The notes under the pieces are model-generated. The model was given only the letters and a program-made list of their open reading frames with translations. It ran no database searches and was not told where the DNA came from. A stretch of 59,817 nucleotides of DNA, from positions 156,076 to 215,892 of the forward strand of contig NZ_AOLY01000037.1 in the NCBI RefSeq assembly GCF_000336635.1, in the 5' to 3' direction. The DNA comes from Haloarcula japonica DSM 6131 (lineage in GTDB: Archaea > Halobacteriota > Halobacteria > Halobacteriales > Haloarculaceae). Within the stretch, counting starts at the first letter, position 1. Each line of letters begins with the position of its first letter. Shown here one piece after another: positions 41,849 to 51,755 of this stretch. The translations under genes and the position numbers were made by a program.

Positions 41849-42823
41849 TCAGTCCTGACTGATGCTGTCGAGTTCACGCGCTTCATTCGGAGCGCCGGTC
41901 TGTCGGACTTTCCCGGCGAGAACCGAGAGGACGTAGATCCCCACTGCGACGAGAACGATGACGCCGCCGGCTGTCGCACCGGCGTAGTACGAGACGCCGA
42001 TGCCGAGCAGGACGGCGAGTTCGGCTAAGACAATCGAGACCAGCAGTGATTCCGAGAAGCTCCGGGACACCTGTGTCGCGCCGGCGACCGGGACGACGAG
42101 CATGGCTGCGACGAGAATGACGCCCATGATCTGCATCGCGCCGACGACGACAAGTGCCGTCAACATCACCATGATTCGGTTGTACCAGGCGACCGGGATC
42201 CCGGCGACGGCGGCGGCGGTCTCGTCGAACGTGACGTACAGCAACTGGTTGCGAGTGAGCGAGACCGTTGCGACGATGACGCTGAACAGCCCGAGCATGA
42301 TAACCGCGTTCTCGGCCGACACCGTCGAGAGGTTGCCAAAGAGGTACTGGTTGATACCGACGGCCAGCCCGCCGGCGTTGAGGCTGATGAGGACCGTCCC
42401 CAGTGCGAACCCCGTTGAGAGGACAATCGCCATCGACACGTCGTTGTAGGCGTCGGTCGCCTCGGAGATGAGTTCGATGAGCAACGCCGCGATAACGGCC
42501 ACGACGACAGCGGTGAGATACGGCGAAACGCTCAGTTCGAGGACGGCGTTGAGAAACAGCCCGACGGCGACGCCCGCAAAGGCCGTGTGGGCCAGTGCGT
42601 CCCCGATAAGGGCGAGTTGGCGGTGGACGAGAAAGGTCCCGATTAACGGCGCGATGACACCGACACACAGCCCGACCAGTATCGCCCGGTACATGAAGGT
42701 GTACTCGGGGCTGATGAGTTCCAGCCCGGTCAGGTAGTAGAGCTGTGTCAGGAGCCAGTACCACACTTCAAGGATCGGGACGAACGTCTCGTAGATGCCG
42801 CCGGCGGCAAAGCCAAGCGTCAT
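41849..42823 (-). CDS. Metal ABC transporter permease (ZnuB/ZurM type)
   Basis: 324 aa with about nine hydrophobic helices, of the ABC-3 family used for Zn and Mn import. Markers are FVHRQLALIGDALAHTAFAGVAVG near the N-terminal third and the later MGVILVAAMLVVPVAGATQVSRSFSESLL. Its ATG overlaps the stop of the ATPase gene (ATGA), third gene in the importer operon. By analogy with Halobacterium ZurM it imports Mn under SirR control. Confidence 0.92.
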   Translation of the reverse strand: MTLGFAAGGIYETFVPILEVWYWLLTQLYYLTGLELISPEYTFMYRAILVGLCVGVIAPLIGTFLVHRQLALIGDALAHTAFAGVAVGLFLNAVLELSVSPYLTAVVVAVIAALLIELISEATDAYNDVSMAIVLSTGFALGTVLISLNAGGLAVGINQYLFGNLSTVSAENAVIMLGLFSVIVATVSLTRNQLLYVTFDETAAAVAGIPVAWYNRIMVMLTALVVVGAMQIMGVILVAAMLVVPVAGATQVSRSFSESLLVSIVLAELAVLLGIGVSYYAGATAGGVIVLVAVGIYVLSVLAGKVRQTGAPNEARELDSISQD

Positions 42824-43623
42824 GAGTTGCCTCCGGTCAGCGACCGCGCACCCGTCCCGAACGCTCTGGCCAGCGCCGCGCTGTCGGTGAATTCCGCCGA
42901 CGGCCCGTCGAAGTAGATCTCCCGGTTGAGGCAGATGACGCGTTTTGCGTGTTCGGTGACGGCCTGCAGGTCGTGTTCAATGAGCAGGACGGTGATGCCA
43001 TCGTCGTGGAGCGATTCGAGCAGCCCGTAGAAGGCGTCAACCGATTCGGTGTCCACGCCGACGGTCGGTTCGTCCAGTACGAGCAGGTCGGCCTCACCCG
43101 CAAGCGCCCGAGCAATGAACGCACGCTGGCGCTGCCCGCCGGAGAGCTGGGTGATTCGCCGGTCAGCGAACGCCGACATCCCGACCGTGTCGATGGCCCT
43201 GTCGACGATACGCCAATCGGCCGCAGAGAGGCGCCCGAACCCGACGTGTGGGAACCGCCCCATCTTCACCACTTCGCGGACTGTTATGGGCATCTCCCGA
43301 CTCGTGCCAGCGCCCTGCGCGACGTAGCCGACTCTGGCCCCGTCGTCGAACGCCGTCGCGTCAACGCCGAACAGCTGTGCAGTCCCGCTATCGGGATCCA
43401 GCAGCCCGAGCAGCAACTGCATGAGCGTCGACTTGCCGGACCCGTTCGGGCCGACCACGGCGACGTACTCGCCGGCGTCGATACTGACGCTGACGTCTTC
43501 GACGACCGGCATCGACGTGTACCCGAACGACACGTCGGTGAGTTCAATGACGGGCGGTTCAGTCTCGTTCGATTCGGTCGTCGCTTCGTCGCCACCGTCT
43601 CGGTAGTGTGAGCGCGCGGTCAT
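42820..43623 (-). CDS. Metal ABC transporter ATPase (ZnuC/ZurA type)
   Basis: 267 aa from ATG at 43621-43623, two bases after the binding-protein stop. Walker A is GPNGSGKSTLMQ, the Q loop is in VGYVAQGAGTSREMP, the signature is LSGGQRQRAFIARAL, Walker B is LLVLDEPTVGVD and the H loop is LIEHDL. Standard cytoplasmic ATPase of the Mn/Zn importer. A polar N-terminal extension of about 30 residues precedes the ABC domain. Confidence 0.93.
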   Translation of the reverse strand: MTARSHYRDGGDEATTESNETEPPVIELTDVSFGYTSMPVVEDVSVSIDAGEYVAVVGPNGSGKSTLMQLLLGLLDPDSGTAQLFGVDATAFDDGARVGYVAQGAGTSREMPITVREVVKMGRFPHVGFGRLSAADWRIVDRAIDTVGMSAFADRRITQLSGGQRQRAFIARALAGEADLLVLDEPTVGVDTESVDAFYGLLESLHDDGITVLLIEHDLQAVTEHAKRVICLNREIYFDGPSAEFTDSAALARAFGTGARSLTGGNS

Positions 43624-43625
43624 TC

Positions 43626-44708
43626 TTATTCGAAGTTCCGCCACTCCTCGCTCCAGCCGTCGGGACCGGCGTCTTCAGGTGCCGTGTTGCCCAGAACGAC
43701 CTCGAACGTCGGCATATTTATTCGATAGGCGATCTCCTCGTATCCCCAACCGTTTGCGACCCACTCCTCACGGACGCCAGCGTACGGGGTCACCGGGTAG
43801 TAGGCTTCGACCGAGGTCTCGGCGAGTAACTGCTTCGCGGGTTTGCGCGTCTCGAAGACACCGGCCCCGATATACCGGATATCGTTGTCCTCGATGACCG
43901 CTTTCGCCTCGGTGATGTCCGAGGGCTTCACGTCACCGCTGGCCGCGAGGTTGACCACGAGCGGGCGCATCTCGACGCCGTAGCGCGAGCCGATGTACTG
44001 GAAGGCGTTGTGCGCCGCGAGCTGGACCACGTTCCTGTCTGCCCGGTCGAAAATATCGGCGTAGTCCGCGTCGATGCGGTCGAGAACGTCCGAGTTGTAC
44101 GCCTCGGCGTTGTCCCGGAGCGTATCTTCGAAATCTGGTGCGAGCGCGACCAGTCCCTCGGTGATGTTGTCGACCGACTGCTTCGCGCGCTGGGGGTCAA
44201 GCCAGAAGTGGGGGTCGCTGGCCCTGTTCTGTCCGACACCCTCTTCGTCGCGGTCGAGGCTCGCCGCGAGCGATTCGAGTTCGATACCCTCGCGGACGTT
44301 GATGAGTTCGGTATCGACGTTGTCGTCTTCGAGCGTCTGGATCGCCCGGTCCGCCCACGGCTGGAAGTCCGGACCAACGTGAATGAACGCGTCCGCGTCG
44401 ATGATATCTCGCGTGATCCCGGCGTCCGGTTCCCAGCCGTGGCCGTGCAGTCCTGTCGGGATGAGGTTCTTGACTGTTATCGGTGTTCCGCGTGCGACCT
44501 CGCGGGCGAAATCGTAGAAGCTGAAGAAGGACGCGACAGCGACCGGTCCCTCCGTACCGCTTTCGCTGCGGTCACTTGTGGACGCTTCGGCCCCGCCGCC
44601 GGTCAGACAGCCGGCAAGTGCGGATGCAAGCACTCCCGCGCCGGCACCCAGGGCCTTCCTGCGGGTGCGTCCACGCGATGGCTCGCTGCGGTGTTCGGTA
44701 GTCGTCAT
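43626..44708 (-). CDS. Metal-binding lipoprotein of the ABC importer (ZnuA/YcdH type)
   Basis: 360 aa from ATG at 44706-44708. The Tat/lipobox signal is RGRTRRKALGAGAGVLASALAGC. It belongs to cluster A-I binding proteins: metal ligands are expected at HGHGWEPD (near 90), DPHFWLDPQ (near 170), the HNAFQYIGSRYGVE helix region and the later DNDIRYIGAGVFE segment. The His-rich loop of Zn-specific ZnuA is absent, fitting Mn transport (inference). Leaderless start 23-28 nt after a TATATA box. Operator upstream. Confidence 0.9.
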   Translation of the reverse strand: MTTTEHRSEPSRGRTRRKALGAGAGVLASALAGCLTGGGAEASTSDRSESGTEGPVAVASFFSFYDFAREVARGTPITVKNLIPTGLHGHGWEPDAGITRDIIDADAFIHVGPDFQPWADRAIQTLEDDNVDTELINVREGIELESLAASLDRDEEGVGQNRASDPHFWLDPQRAKQSVDNITEGLVALAPDFEDTLRDNAEAYNSDVLDRIDADYADIFDRADRNVVQLAAHNAFQYIGSRYGVEMRPLVVNLAASGDVKPSDITEAKAVIEDNDIRYIGAGVFETRKPAKQLLAETSVEAYYPVTPYAGVREEWVANGWGYEEIAYRINMPTFEVVLGNTAPEDAGPDGWSEEWRNFE

Positions 44709-44730
44709 GTGTGGATTGCTATCGCAGAAG

Positions 44731-44736
44731 TATATA
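44731..44736 (-). promoter_or_regulatory. TATA box of the Mn/Zn importer operon
   Basis: TATATA within CTACTATATACTT on the minus strand, 23-28 nt before the start codon of the binding-protein gene, as expected for a leaderless transcript. Confidence 0.65.
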
Positions 44737-44758
44737 GTAGTTTGCATCTAATTAAAAA

Positions 44759-44774
44759 ATTAGACTAGTCTAAT
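44759..44774. promoter_or_regulatory. SirR-type operator upstream of the importer operon
   Basis: ATTAGACTAGTCTAAT, a perfect 16-bp palindrome, identical in both arms to the site before sirR. It lies about 22 bp upstream of the importer TATA box and about 88 bp before the Lrp-TRASH gene on the other strand, so it most likely serves the importer. Confidence 0.7.
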
Positions 44775-44833
44775 ACATCTCATGGGTTACCTTCGATACC
44801 GCGGCTAGCCATAGACGCGACCGGTCACAACGC

Positions 44834-44839
44834 ATAAAT
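44834..44839 (+). promoter_or_regulatory. TATA box of the Lrp-TRASH regulator gene
   Basis: ATAAAT, 23-28 nt before the ATG at 44862, suggesting a leaderless mRNA. Confidence 0.5.
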
Positions 44840-44861
44840 CGGCGCTCGAAGTTGATCCGAT

Positions 44862-45452
44862 ATGCCCGGCCTCGACGATACGGACCACGAGATCCTCCGA
44901 CTCCTGCTCGAAGACGCCAGACGGCCCTACAGTGATATCGCCGAGCGAGTGGACCTCTCGGCTCCGGCAGTCTCGGATCGCGTCGACCGACTCGTCGAAA
45001 TGGGACTGATACAGGGGTTTACCGTCGATGTCGACCGTTCACTGTTGCAGGCCGGCGTGCCAGTCCTGATAGAGATAGACGCGAAGCCGGGTCGGGCCGC
45101 CGATATTGCTGGGGCGGTCAGCGACGCCGACACCGTCGAGCGGGTCTACCGGACCGCCGGCGGCCGCGTGGTTCTGGTAGCGACTGTTCCCCAATCCGAC
45201 GCCAGCGAACTCCTCGCCGAACACGTCGACCTCGCGGCCGTCGACCATTACGAAGTCCGGATGATTGCGGACAGCGAGTGGACCGCTGGGCTGGGTGCGG
45301 CGGAGTTCGCACCCGACTGCGCGGAGTGTGGCAACTCCGTCGACGAGGAGGGCGAACAGCGCACGCTCGACGGTGAGCGCTACTACTTCTGCTGTGGCTC
45401 CTGTGCGGAGCGGTTCGTCAAGCAGTACCAGTCGCTGAAGGATGGGGCCTGA
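44862..45452 (+). CDS. Lrp/AsnC regulator with C-terminal TRASH metal-sensing domain
   Basis: 196 aa. The N-terminal helix-turn-helix (DDTDHEILRLLLEDARRPYSDIAERVDLSAPAVSDRVDRLVEMGLI) and a RAM-like domain (about 65-140) are Lrp-type. The C-terminal TRASH motif DCAECGNSV...YYFCCGSCAERF holds four or five cysteines for metal binding. In Halobacterium the homologous protein VNG1179C controls a copper ATPase (established), and here the CopA gene is next, 129 bp downstream on the same strand. It probably activates or represses copA in response to copper. Confidence 0.92.
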   Translation: MPGLDDTDHEILRLLLEDARRPYSDIAERVDLSAPAVSDRVDRLVEMGLIQGFTVDVDRSLLQAGVPVLIEIDAKPGRAADIAGAVSDADTVERVYRTAGGRVVLVATVPQSDASELLAEHVDLAAVDHYEVRMIADSEWTAGLGAAEFAPDCAECGNSVDEEGEQRTLDGERYYFCCGSCAERFVKQYQSLKDGA

Positions 45453-45517
45453 ACCGCGACAGTCGTTTTTGATTATTGAGTTGCTGGCGATGGCAGTTTG
45501 GATACCAAGCAATCAGG

Positions 45518-45532
45518 CGAATGTGACATTCG
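45518..45532 (+). promoter_or_regulatory. Palindromic site before copA
   Basis: CGAATGT-G-ACATTCG, a perfect 7-bp inverted repeat with one central base, 50 bp before the copA start and next to an A/T-containing stretch (ATTCGAATCAAAG). The likely binder is the upstream Lrp-TRASH protein; this is inferred from position only. Confidence 0.55.
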
Positions 45533-45581
45533 AATCAAAGGGACAAACCGCATGAACAAGGGAGGCGTACAATAAGACAAG

Positions 45582-48218
45582 ATGAGTAACCGGACCACTC
45601 GGCTCGAACTGACGGGAATGAGCTGTGCCAACTGCGCGGGCACCATCGAGGAGTCAGTGGGCGAACTGGACGGGGTTTCGTCCGTCGACGCGAACTACGC
45701 CACCGACGAGGGGAGCGTCGAATACGACCCAGACGTGGTGTCACTGGCCGACATCGTCGCCGCCGTACAGGACGCTGGCTACGGCGTCGCGACGGAGACG
45801 ATGACTATCGGCATCACCGATATGTCGTGTGCGAACTGCGCGGATACCACCGAGGAGGCGCTGGAAGGGACCGCGGGCGTCATCGACGCCAGCGTGAACT
45901 ACGCCACCGACGAGGGTCAGGTCACGTACAACCCGGCCGACGTGTCGCGTGCGGACCTCTACGACGCTATCGAATCCGCCGGCTACACGCCCGTACGGGA
46001 GGGCAGCAGGAGTGCAAACGGCGGGGACGGCGACGACGGTGAGCAGTCCGGCGCTGACCGCCGTGCTGCTGCGCGCAACGAGGAGACGCGCAGACAGCTC
46101 CGGCTCACGCTGTTCGGAGCGGTACTGTCGGCCCCACTCTTGCTGTTCATGGCGGACCACCTGTTCTCGCTCGGACTTATCCGTGATACGATTCTGGGGG
46201 TTCCCCAAGGCTGGGTCGCCTTTGCGCTGGCAACGCCGGTACAGATTCTGCTGGGCAAGCCCTTCTACGAGAATTCCTACAAGGCACTGGTCAACAACGG
46301 GCGAGCCAACATGGACGTGCTCATCGCGCTGGGCTCTTCGACGGCATACGTCTACTCGGTGGCCGCGCTGGCGGGCCTCATCGCGAGCACGGGGTTGTAC
46401 TTCGATACGGCCGCGCTGATTCTCGTGTTCATCACGCTCGGGAACTACCTCGAAGCGCGCTCGAAGAGCCAGGCCGGGGCCGCCATCCAGCAACTCCTCG
46501 AAATGGAGGCAGACACGGCGACGGTCGTCCGCGAGGACGGCAGCGAGGAGGAAATCCCTATCGACGAGGTCGGGGTCGGCGACCGGCTGAAAGTCCGGCC
46601 CGGAGAGAAGATTCCAACAGACGGGGTCGTGGTAGATGGCGATTCGGCGGTCGACGAGTCGATGGTGACCGGCGAGTCGGTCCCAGTTGAAAAGGGAGAA
46701 GGCGATGAGGTCATCGGCTCGACGGTGAACCAGAACGGTGTCCTCGAAGTCGAGGCGACGAAGGTCGGCTCGGAGACGGCGATCCAGCAGATCGCCGAGC
46801 GGGTCCGGCAGGCCCAGTCCCGCCAGCCCGACATCCAGAACGTCGCCGACCGCATCTCGGCATACTTCGTTCCGGCGGTCATCGGCAACGCCGTCCTCTG
46901 GGCGGTGCTGTGGGCGGCCGCGCCGGAGACGCTGGCCGCAGTCGTCGACGCGCTCCCGCTGTGGGGGCTGGCCGCGGGCGGCCCGGCCGGCGTCGGCGTG
47001 AGCGAGTTCGCCGTCGTCGTGTTCGCCTCCGCCGTCCTGATCGCCTGTCCCTGTGCACTCGGATTAGCGACCCCCGCCGCGACGATGGTCGGGACGGCCA
47101 TCGGCGCGCGCAACGGCGTCCTGTTCAAGGGCGGGGACGTGCTCGAACGCGTCCACGAGGTCGACACTGTCGTCTTCGACAAGACGGGGACGCTGACGAA
47201 AGGCGAGATGGAACTCACGGATGTGGAAGTCGTCGGCCCCGCTGCGGACGGCGGGGCGCTCAAACCCGAGCGCGAACTGAGTGAGGCGTTCGTCCTCGAA
47301 GTCGCCGCCAGCGCCGAACACGCAAGTGAGCACCCGCTGGCCGAGGCCATCGTCGAGGGCGCACGCGAGCGCGGTATCGAGGTCGAAGACCCCGACGAGT
47401 TCGAGAACGTCCCCGGACAGGGCGTGAAGGCGACGACGCGCCACGGTCGCGTCCTCGTCGGCAACCGGAAACTGCTGTCCGAGGCCGGCGTCGACACCGC
47501 GCCGGCAGAGGAGCGGATGGACGCCCTCGAACGCGAGGGGAAGACGGCGATGCTGGTCGCGCTGGCCGAGGATGCGGACGGTGACGAGACAGTGGGCGGT
47601 GGCGAACCGGACTTCCGCCTCATCGGCGTCGTCGCCGACGCCGACACGGTGAAAGAATCCGCAAAAGCCGCCGTCAGCGGCCTGCAAGAGCGCAGGCTCG
47701 GCGTCTGGCTCATCACCGGCGACAACGAGCGGACCGCCCGCGCCGTCGCCGAGGAAGTCGGCATCGACCCCGACAACGTGATGGCCGACGTACTGCCGGA
47801 GGACAAGGCCGACGCGGTCGACGACCTCCAGAGTGAGGGCGACCAGGCGATGATGGTCGGCGACGGCGTCAACGACGCGCCGGCGCTGGCGGCCGCGAGC
47901 GTCGGCTGTGCCATCGGCTCCGGGACCGACGTGGCGATTGAGGCCGGCGACGTGACGCTGCTCCGGGACGACCCCGCCGACGTGGTGAAGGCCATCCGGA
48001 TCTCCGAGGCGACGCTCCGGAAGATCAAGCAGAACCTCTTCTGGGCGCTGGGCTACAACACGGTGATGATTCCGCTGGCATCGCTGGGGCTGCTCCAGCC
48101 GGTGCTCGCCGCCGCCGCGATGGCCGCTTCGTCCGTATCGGTGCTCGCAAACAGCCTCGCGTTCCGCCGGTACACTCCGGACTCGGAGTACAGTCTCCTC
48201 GGCTTCCTCCGTCGCTGA
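45582..48218 (+). CDS. copA: Copper-exporting P1B-type ATPase
   Basis: 878 aa. Two N-terminal heavy-metal-associated domains carry [10 protein letters not shown] (Cys15, Cys18) and [10 protein letters not shown] (near 84-87). Eight membrane helices follow, with the ion-path motif [11 protein letters not shown] near 487 in helix 6. The phosphorylation site is [13 protein letters not shown] near 532, the His-Pro nucleotide motif is EHPLAEAI, and the hinge is [15 protein letters not shown]. The C-terminal metal-site residues [12 protein letters not shown] and [13 protein letters not shown] fit the CopA (P1B-1) class that exports Cu(I). Between HMA2 and helix 1 is an acidic, poorly conserved linker. 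Confidence 0.95.
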   Translation: MSNRTTRLELTGMSCANCAGTIEESVGELDGVSSVDANYATDEGSVEYDPDVVSLADIVAAVQDAGYGVATETMTIGITDMSCANCADTTEEALEGTAGVIDASVNYATDEGQVTYNPADVSRADLYDAIESAGYTPVREGSRSANGGDGDDGEQSGADRRAAARNEETRRQLRLTLFGAVLSAPLLLFMADHLFSLGLIRDTILGVPQGWVAFALATPVQILLGKPFYENSYKALVNNGRANMDVLIALGSSTAYVYSVAALAGLIASTGLYFDTAALILVFITLGNYLEARSKSQAGAAIQQLLEMEADTATVVREDGSEEEIPIDEVGVGDRLKVRPGEKIPTDGVVVDGDSAVDESMVTGESVPVEKGEGDEVIGSTVNQNGVLEVEATKVGSETAIQQIAERVRQAQSRQPDIQNVADRISAYFVPAVIGNAVLWAVLWAAAPETLAAVVDALPLWGLAAGGPAGVGVSEFAVVVFASAVLIACPCALGLATPAATMVGTAIGARNGVLFKGGDVLERVHEVDTVVFDKTGTLTKGEMELTDVEVVGPAADGGALKPERELSEAFVLEVAASAEHASEHPLAEAIVEGARERGIEVEDPDEFENVPGQGVKATTRHGRVLVGNRKLLSEAGVDTAPAEERMDALEREGKTAMLVALAEDADGDETVGGGEPDFRLIGVVADADTVKESAKAAVSGLQERRLGVWLITGDNERTARAVAEEVGIDPDNVMADVLPEDKADAVDDLQSEGDQAMMVGDGVNDAPALAAASVGCAIGSGTDVAIEAGDVTLLRDDPADVVKAIRISEATLRKIKQNLFWALGYNTVMIPLASLGLLQPVLAAAAMAASSVSVLANSLAFRRYTPDSEYSLLGFLRR

Positions 48219-48270
48219 ACGGGGCCCGTCTCCAGCAGACTCATTTGTCGCCGGGCCTCACTTGCGAACA

Positions 48271-50025
48271 GTGACAAGTGAGGAGCGTGTCGCCGACGAG
48301 CCGACGGGAGGGACAGTGTCACAGCCGGGCGGCGTCGGCGTCCGGCTCCGTGCACTCTGGCGCGCGCTGGTCATTGTCTGGCAGTTCGTCCCGCTGCTCT
48401 GGCAGTGGGGCCGGGACCGCAAGCGGTTCCTCCTGTTCGGCCGGTCCCGGTCAGTGACCCCCGAGACGCGGACGCGGCGCGCCCGCTACCTGAAAGACAC
48501 CTTCGTCGACCTCGGCCCGGCGTTTATCAAGCTCGGTCAGATGTTGTCGACCCGGCCTGATGCCCTGCCGCGGGCGTACGTCGACGTGCTCTCGGAGCTA
48601 CAGGACAACGTTCCACCGGACGCGTGGGCCACCATCGAGCCAGTCATCGAACGGGAACTGGGCGACGACATCGACACGCTGTTCGAGGAATTCGACACGA
48701 CAGCCATCTCCGGAGCCTCGCTCGGGCAGGTGTACGAGGCACAGATCGACGGCCAACGGGTCGCTGTAAAGGTCCTCCGCCCAAACATCAGGACGCGCGT
48801 CGAGTCAGACCTGCGCGTACTATCGACGTTACTGCCGGTGCTCACCTACGGCGCGGACCCGGGTCAGGCGTTCACGCTGGAAAATCTCACCGAGGAATTC
48901 GCGTCGACGGTCCGCCGGGAGATGGACTACGGCCACGAGGCACGGATGCTCCGGGAGATCGGCGACAACTTCGCAAACGACGACGATATCGCCATCCCGG
49001 ATGTTGTCGAAAGCCACTCGACGGACCGCGTGCTGACGATGACATACCTCGACGGGGTGAAAATCGACGACGTGGAGCGGTTGGACGAACTCGGCGTCGA
49101 CCGCCCCGCTCTGGTCCGCCGCCTCGAAGAGGTGTACATCCAGATGATCGTCGAGGACGGCCTCTTCCACGCCGACCCCCATCCGGGCAATCTGGCGGTC
49201 CAGCCCGACGGGACACTCGTGTTCTACGACTTCGGTATGACTGGCTACCTCGGTCCCCGGACACAGGACCAACTGCTTGACTTTTACGTCGGTCTGGCGA
49301 CCGACGACGTGGACCGCGTAATGGACGCCTTCGTCGAGATGGGCGCGCTGGACCCGATGGCCGACCGGGACGTGATGCGGGAGGCGTTCGACATCGTCAT
49401 CGAGCAGTTCCGCGGTGAGGACATCAGCGAATACCGCATCGAACAGCTCGTCGGCCAGTTCGAGACGCAACTGTACGAGTTCCCGATGCGACTGCCACAG
49501 GACCTGGCGCTGGTGGTCCGGGTAACAACGGTGCTCGAAGGCGTCTGTCGGACGCTCGACCCTGAGTTCGACTTCATCGAGATCATCTCCGAGTACGTCA
49601 TGGAGCAGGGCGCAGGAGACGATGTCCGAGAGCGAGTGAAAGCAGAAATACAGGACGCGGTGACTACGTCGACCCGGTCAGCGGTACGGGCTGCGCCGAA
49701 GGTGGAGGACACACTCGACAGAGTCGAGCGCGAAGAACTGCTCGTCAAGACCGTGCTCGAAGACTCTGACGGACTGAGTCGGGTGCTCGCCAAGCGACTC
49801 CTGCTCGGTATCGTCGCCAGTGCGGGAATCCCGCTGAGTGCATATCTCTATACGGTGGACGGCATTCAGGCGGCCGTGCTCGCACTGGGTGGGAGCGCGG
49901 CGGTGATCGGAATTCTCGCGTGGTCGTTCCGCCGACGCCGCGGGCCCGCACTATCGACGCCACAGTTCACCCGTCACGAGATGCAACAGCGGCAGGCAAC
50001 TGACGCCGCGGACGGAGACGAGTAA
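48271..50025 (+). CDS. ABC1/UbiB/AarF family protein kinase-like protein
   Basis: 584 aa from a GTG at 48271; a TTG three codons earlier is in frame. Family signatures are FIKLGQMLSTRPDALPRAYVDVLSELQD (KxGQ), ASLGQVYEAQIDGQRVAVKVLRPN (Ala-rich loop and Lys), FHADPHPGN and VFYDFGMTGYLG (DFG). UbiB-type members have ATPase activity tied to isoprenoid quinone or lipid handling. Two C-terminal hydrophobic helices (LLLGIVASAGIPLSAYLYTV, VLALGGSAAVIGILAWSF) anchor it in the membrane. Follows copA by 52 bp. Confidence 0.92.
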   Translation: MTSEERVADEPTGGTVSQPGGVGVRLRALWRALVIVWQFVPLLWQWGRDRKRFLLFGRSRSVTPETRTRRARYLKDTFVDLGPAFIKLGQMLSTRPDALPRAYVDVLSELQDNVPPDAWATIEPVIERELGDDIDTLFEEFDTTAISGASLGQVYEAQIDGQRVAVKVLRPNIRTRVESDLRVLSTLLPVLTYGADPGQAFTLENLTEEFASTVRREMDYGHEARMLREIGDNFANDDDIAIPDVVESHSTDRVLTMTYLDGVKIDDVERLDELGVDRPALVRRLEEVYIQMIVEDGLFHADPHPGNLAVQPDGTLVFYDFGMTGYLGPRTQDQLLDFYVGLATDDVDRVMDAFVEMGALDPMADRDVMREAFDIVIEQFRGEDISEYRIEQLVGQFETQLYEFPMRLPQDLALVVRVTTVLEGVCRTLDPEFDFIEIISEYVMEQGAGDDVRERVKAEIQDAVTTSTRSAVRAAPKVEDTLDRVEREELLVKTVLEDSDGLSRVLAKRLLLGIVASAGIPLSAYLYTVDGIQAAVLALGGSAAVIGILAWSFRRRRGPALSTPQFTRHEMQQRQATDAADGDE

Positions 50026-50058
50026 CCAAATTCCGGTTCTCCCACGAGACAGCGGCGT

Positions 50059-51585
50059 TCAGAGTTCGCCTTCGGCCGCCATTTTGCGGATCTCTTCGGC
50101 CCGTTTGCGTATCTCCGTGAGTTCCTCGTCGCCTTTGTTGTCGACGTGGCTGTACATCAGTCCCATCCGGTGGTTCGACCGAAGCGTGTCTTCGTTGCGG
50201 TCGAGGAAGTCCCAGTACAGCGCGTTGAACGGGCAGGCTCCGTCGCCGGTGGTCTTCGTCTTGTAGTACGGACAACCCGAACAGTAGTCGCTCATCTTGT
50301 CCACGTAGTTCGCCGACGAGGCGTAGGGTTTGGTGGCGAACACGCCCGCGCCGTACAGCCCCATCTCGACGACGTTCGGCGTCGTAACCCAGTGGAAGGC
50401 GTCGACGTAGCCGGCGTGGAACCAGCGATTCAGTTGCGCCGGCTCGACGCCGTAGATGAGGCCGAAATTGGCGAGTATCATCAGCCGTTCGATGTGGTGT
50501 GAATACCCTCGCTCCCGGACCCCGTTGACCACGTCCGAGAGACACGCCATGTCGGTGTCACCGTCCCAGTAGAACTCGGGCAGGGCCTCGTTCGCGCCGA
50601 GTTGGTTCGCCGCAGCCAGGTCCGGCATCTCCCGACGGTAGACGTGCCGGAGAAATTCGCGCCAGCCGAGCACCTGCCGGACGAACCCCTCGACGCTGTT
50701 GAGGGGCGCATCACCGTCCTCGTAGGCGGCGATAGCACGCTCGATGACTTCATCCGGACCCAGGAGGCCGAGATTGAGCGACGTGGAGAGCAGGCTGTGG
50801 CTCATCGCCCACTCGTCCTCCAGCATCGCGTCTTGATACGGCCCGAACTCCGTCAGCCGGTCCGTAACGAAGTGGTCCAGCGCGCGAACGGCCTGCCGGC
50901 GAGTGACAGGCCAGTGGAACGGCTCCGGGTCGGCCCAGTCACCGCCGTATGGCCGCTCGTCGTAGCTTCCCTCGAACGTCGAATTGACCCACTCGATAAC
51001 GTCCTCGGTCACGTCATCTGGCTCGAACCGCGGTGGATCCGGTGGCGTCCACTCATCGGGTGGCGTCTCACGGTTCTGGTCGTCGTAGTTCCACTCGCCG
51101 CCGGCGGGGTCGCCGTCCGTCATCAAGTAGCCCGTTTCACGGCGCATGAACCGGTAGAAATCCTCGTGGCGGTAGCGGCCGTCGCCGCGCCATTCGTCGA
51201 ACTGAGACGGTGGGCAGAGGAAGCGTTCGTCGGCGACAAATTCGACGGTTCCACCGGCCTCGGCCACCAGCGATTCGAGACACGCCTGTGCGGACTCAGT
51301 CTGTGGCCGGTGAGTCAGGAGCGTGTCGCCTGGATTGGCCTCAAAGTGTGCCGCCAGGCCGTCTTCGAAGGTCTCTGTCTCCTGGTAGTGGACCGTTCGG
51401 CCATCGTCTCGGAGGCTGTCGCGGAAATGCCGCATTGCACTGAACAGCAGAATCAGCTTGTGCGGGTGGTAGGGCAGTTTGCGAGCGAACGACCGCGCCT
51501 CGACGAGGAGTACCGGTTCGTCAGGTCGTCGAGCGACGGGGCCGGACCGCCGGACGAGGTGGTCACCGCGAAGCCAGACTGTCAT
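50059..51585 (-). CDS. FeS-type cryptochrome/photolyase (PhrB-like)
   Basis: 508 aa from ATG at 51583-51585. The N-terminal TVWLRGDHLVRRSGPVARRPDEPVLLVEARSF and the motifs HPHKLILLFSAMRHFRDSL and WRGDGRYRHEDFYRFMRRETGYLM are those of FeS bacterial cryptochrome/photolyases. FAD-binding helices include VRQVLGWREFLRHVYRREMP and the RLMILANFGLIYGVEP region. Four cysteines in DMACLSDV, YCSGCPYY and GACPFN are spaced to hold the [4Fe-4S] cluster of this subfamily. It probably repairs (6-4) photoproducts or senses light (family knowledge); substrate here unproved. Convergent with the ABC1 gene. Confidence 0.9.
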   Translation of the reverse strand: MTVWLRGDHLVRRSGPVARRPDEPVLLVEARSFARKLPYHPHKLILLFSAMRHFRDSLRDDGRTVHYQETETFEDGLAAHFEANPGDTLLTHRPQTESAQACLESLVAEAGGTVEFVADERFLCPPSQFDEWRGDGRYRHEDFYRFMRRETGYLMTDGDPAGGEWNYDDQNRETPPDEWTPPDPPRFEPDDVTEDVIEWVNSTFEGSYDERPYGGDWADPEPFHWPVTRRQAVRALDHFVTDRLTEFGPYQDAMLEDEWAMSHSLLSTSLNLGLLGPDEVIERAIAAYEDGDAPLNSVEGFVRQVLGWREFLRHVYRREMPDLAAANQLGANEALPEFYWDGDTDMACLSDVVNGVRERGYSHHIERLMILANFGLIYGVEPAQLNRWFHAGYVDAFHWVTTPNVVEMGLYGAGVFATKPYASSANYVDKMSDYCSGCPYYKTKTTGDGACPFNALYWDFLDRNEDTLRSNHRMGLMYSHVDNKGDEELTEIRKRAEEIRKMAAEGEL

Positions 51586-51725
51586 CGACAAGCGGACACT
51601 CCCATTGAGTACAGTGCGGGCCTGTATCAGCATCAAACCCAGTCCGAACTGTGTTGGTATCGAGACGTCGTGGGGCGGTAGAAACCCTCATTATTGTTTC
51701 CAGCCAAACGACAGAAACGACTTCC

Positions 51726-51732
51726 TTATAAG
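51726..51732 (+). promoter_or_regulatory. TATA box of the single-domain halocyanin gene
   Basis: TTATAAG, 24-30 nt before the ATG at 51756, giving a leaderless mRNA. A TTTCCAG half-site lies at 51697-51703, matching one arm of the palindrome before the later halocyanin genes. Confidence 0.55.
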
Positions 51733-51755
51733 TGAACAGTCATAACTTTAAACGC

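Noticed and set aside
45561..45565. GGAGG before copA as a ribosome binding site.
   Set aside because: It is 17 nt from the ATG, too far for normal Shine-Dalgarno pairing.
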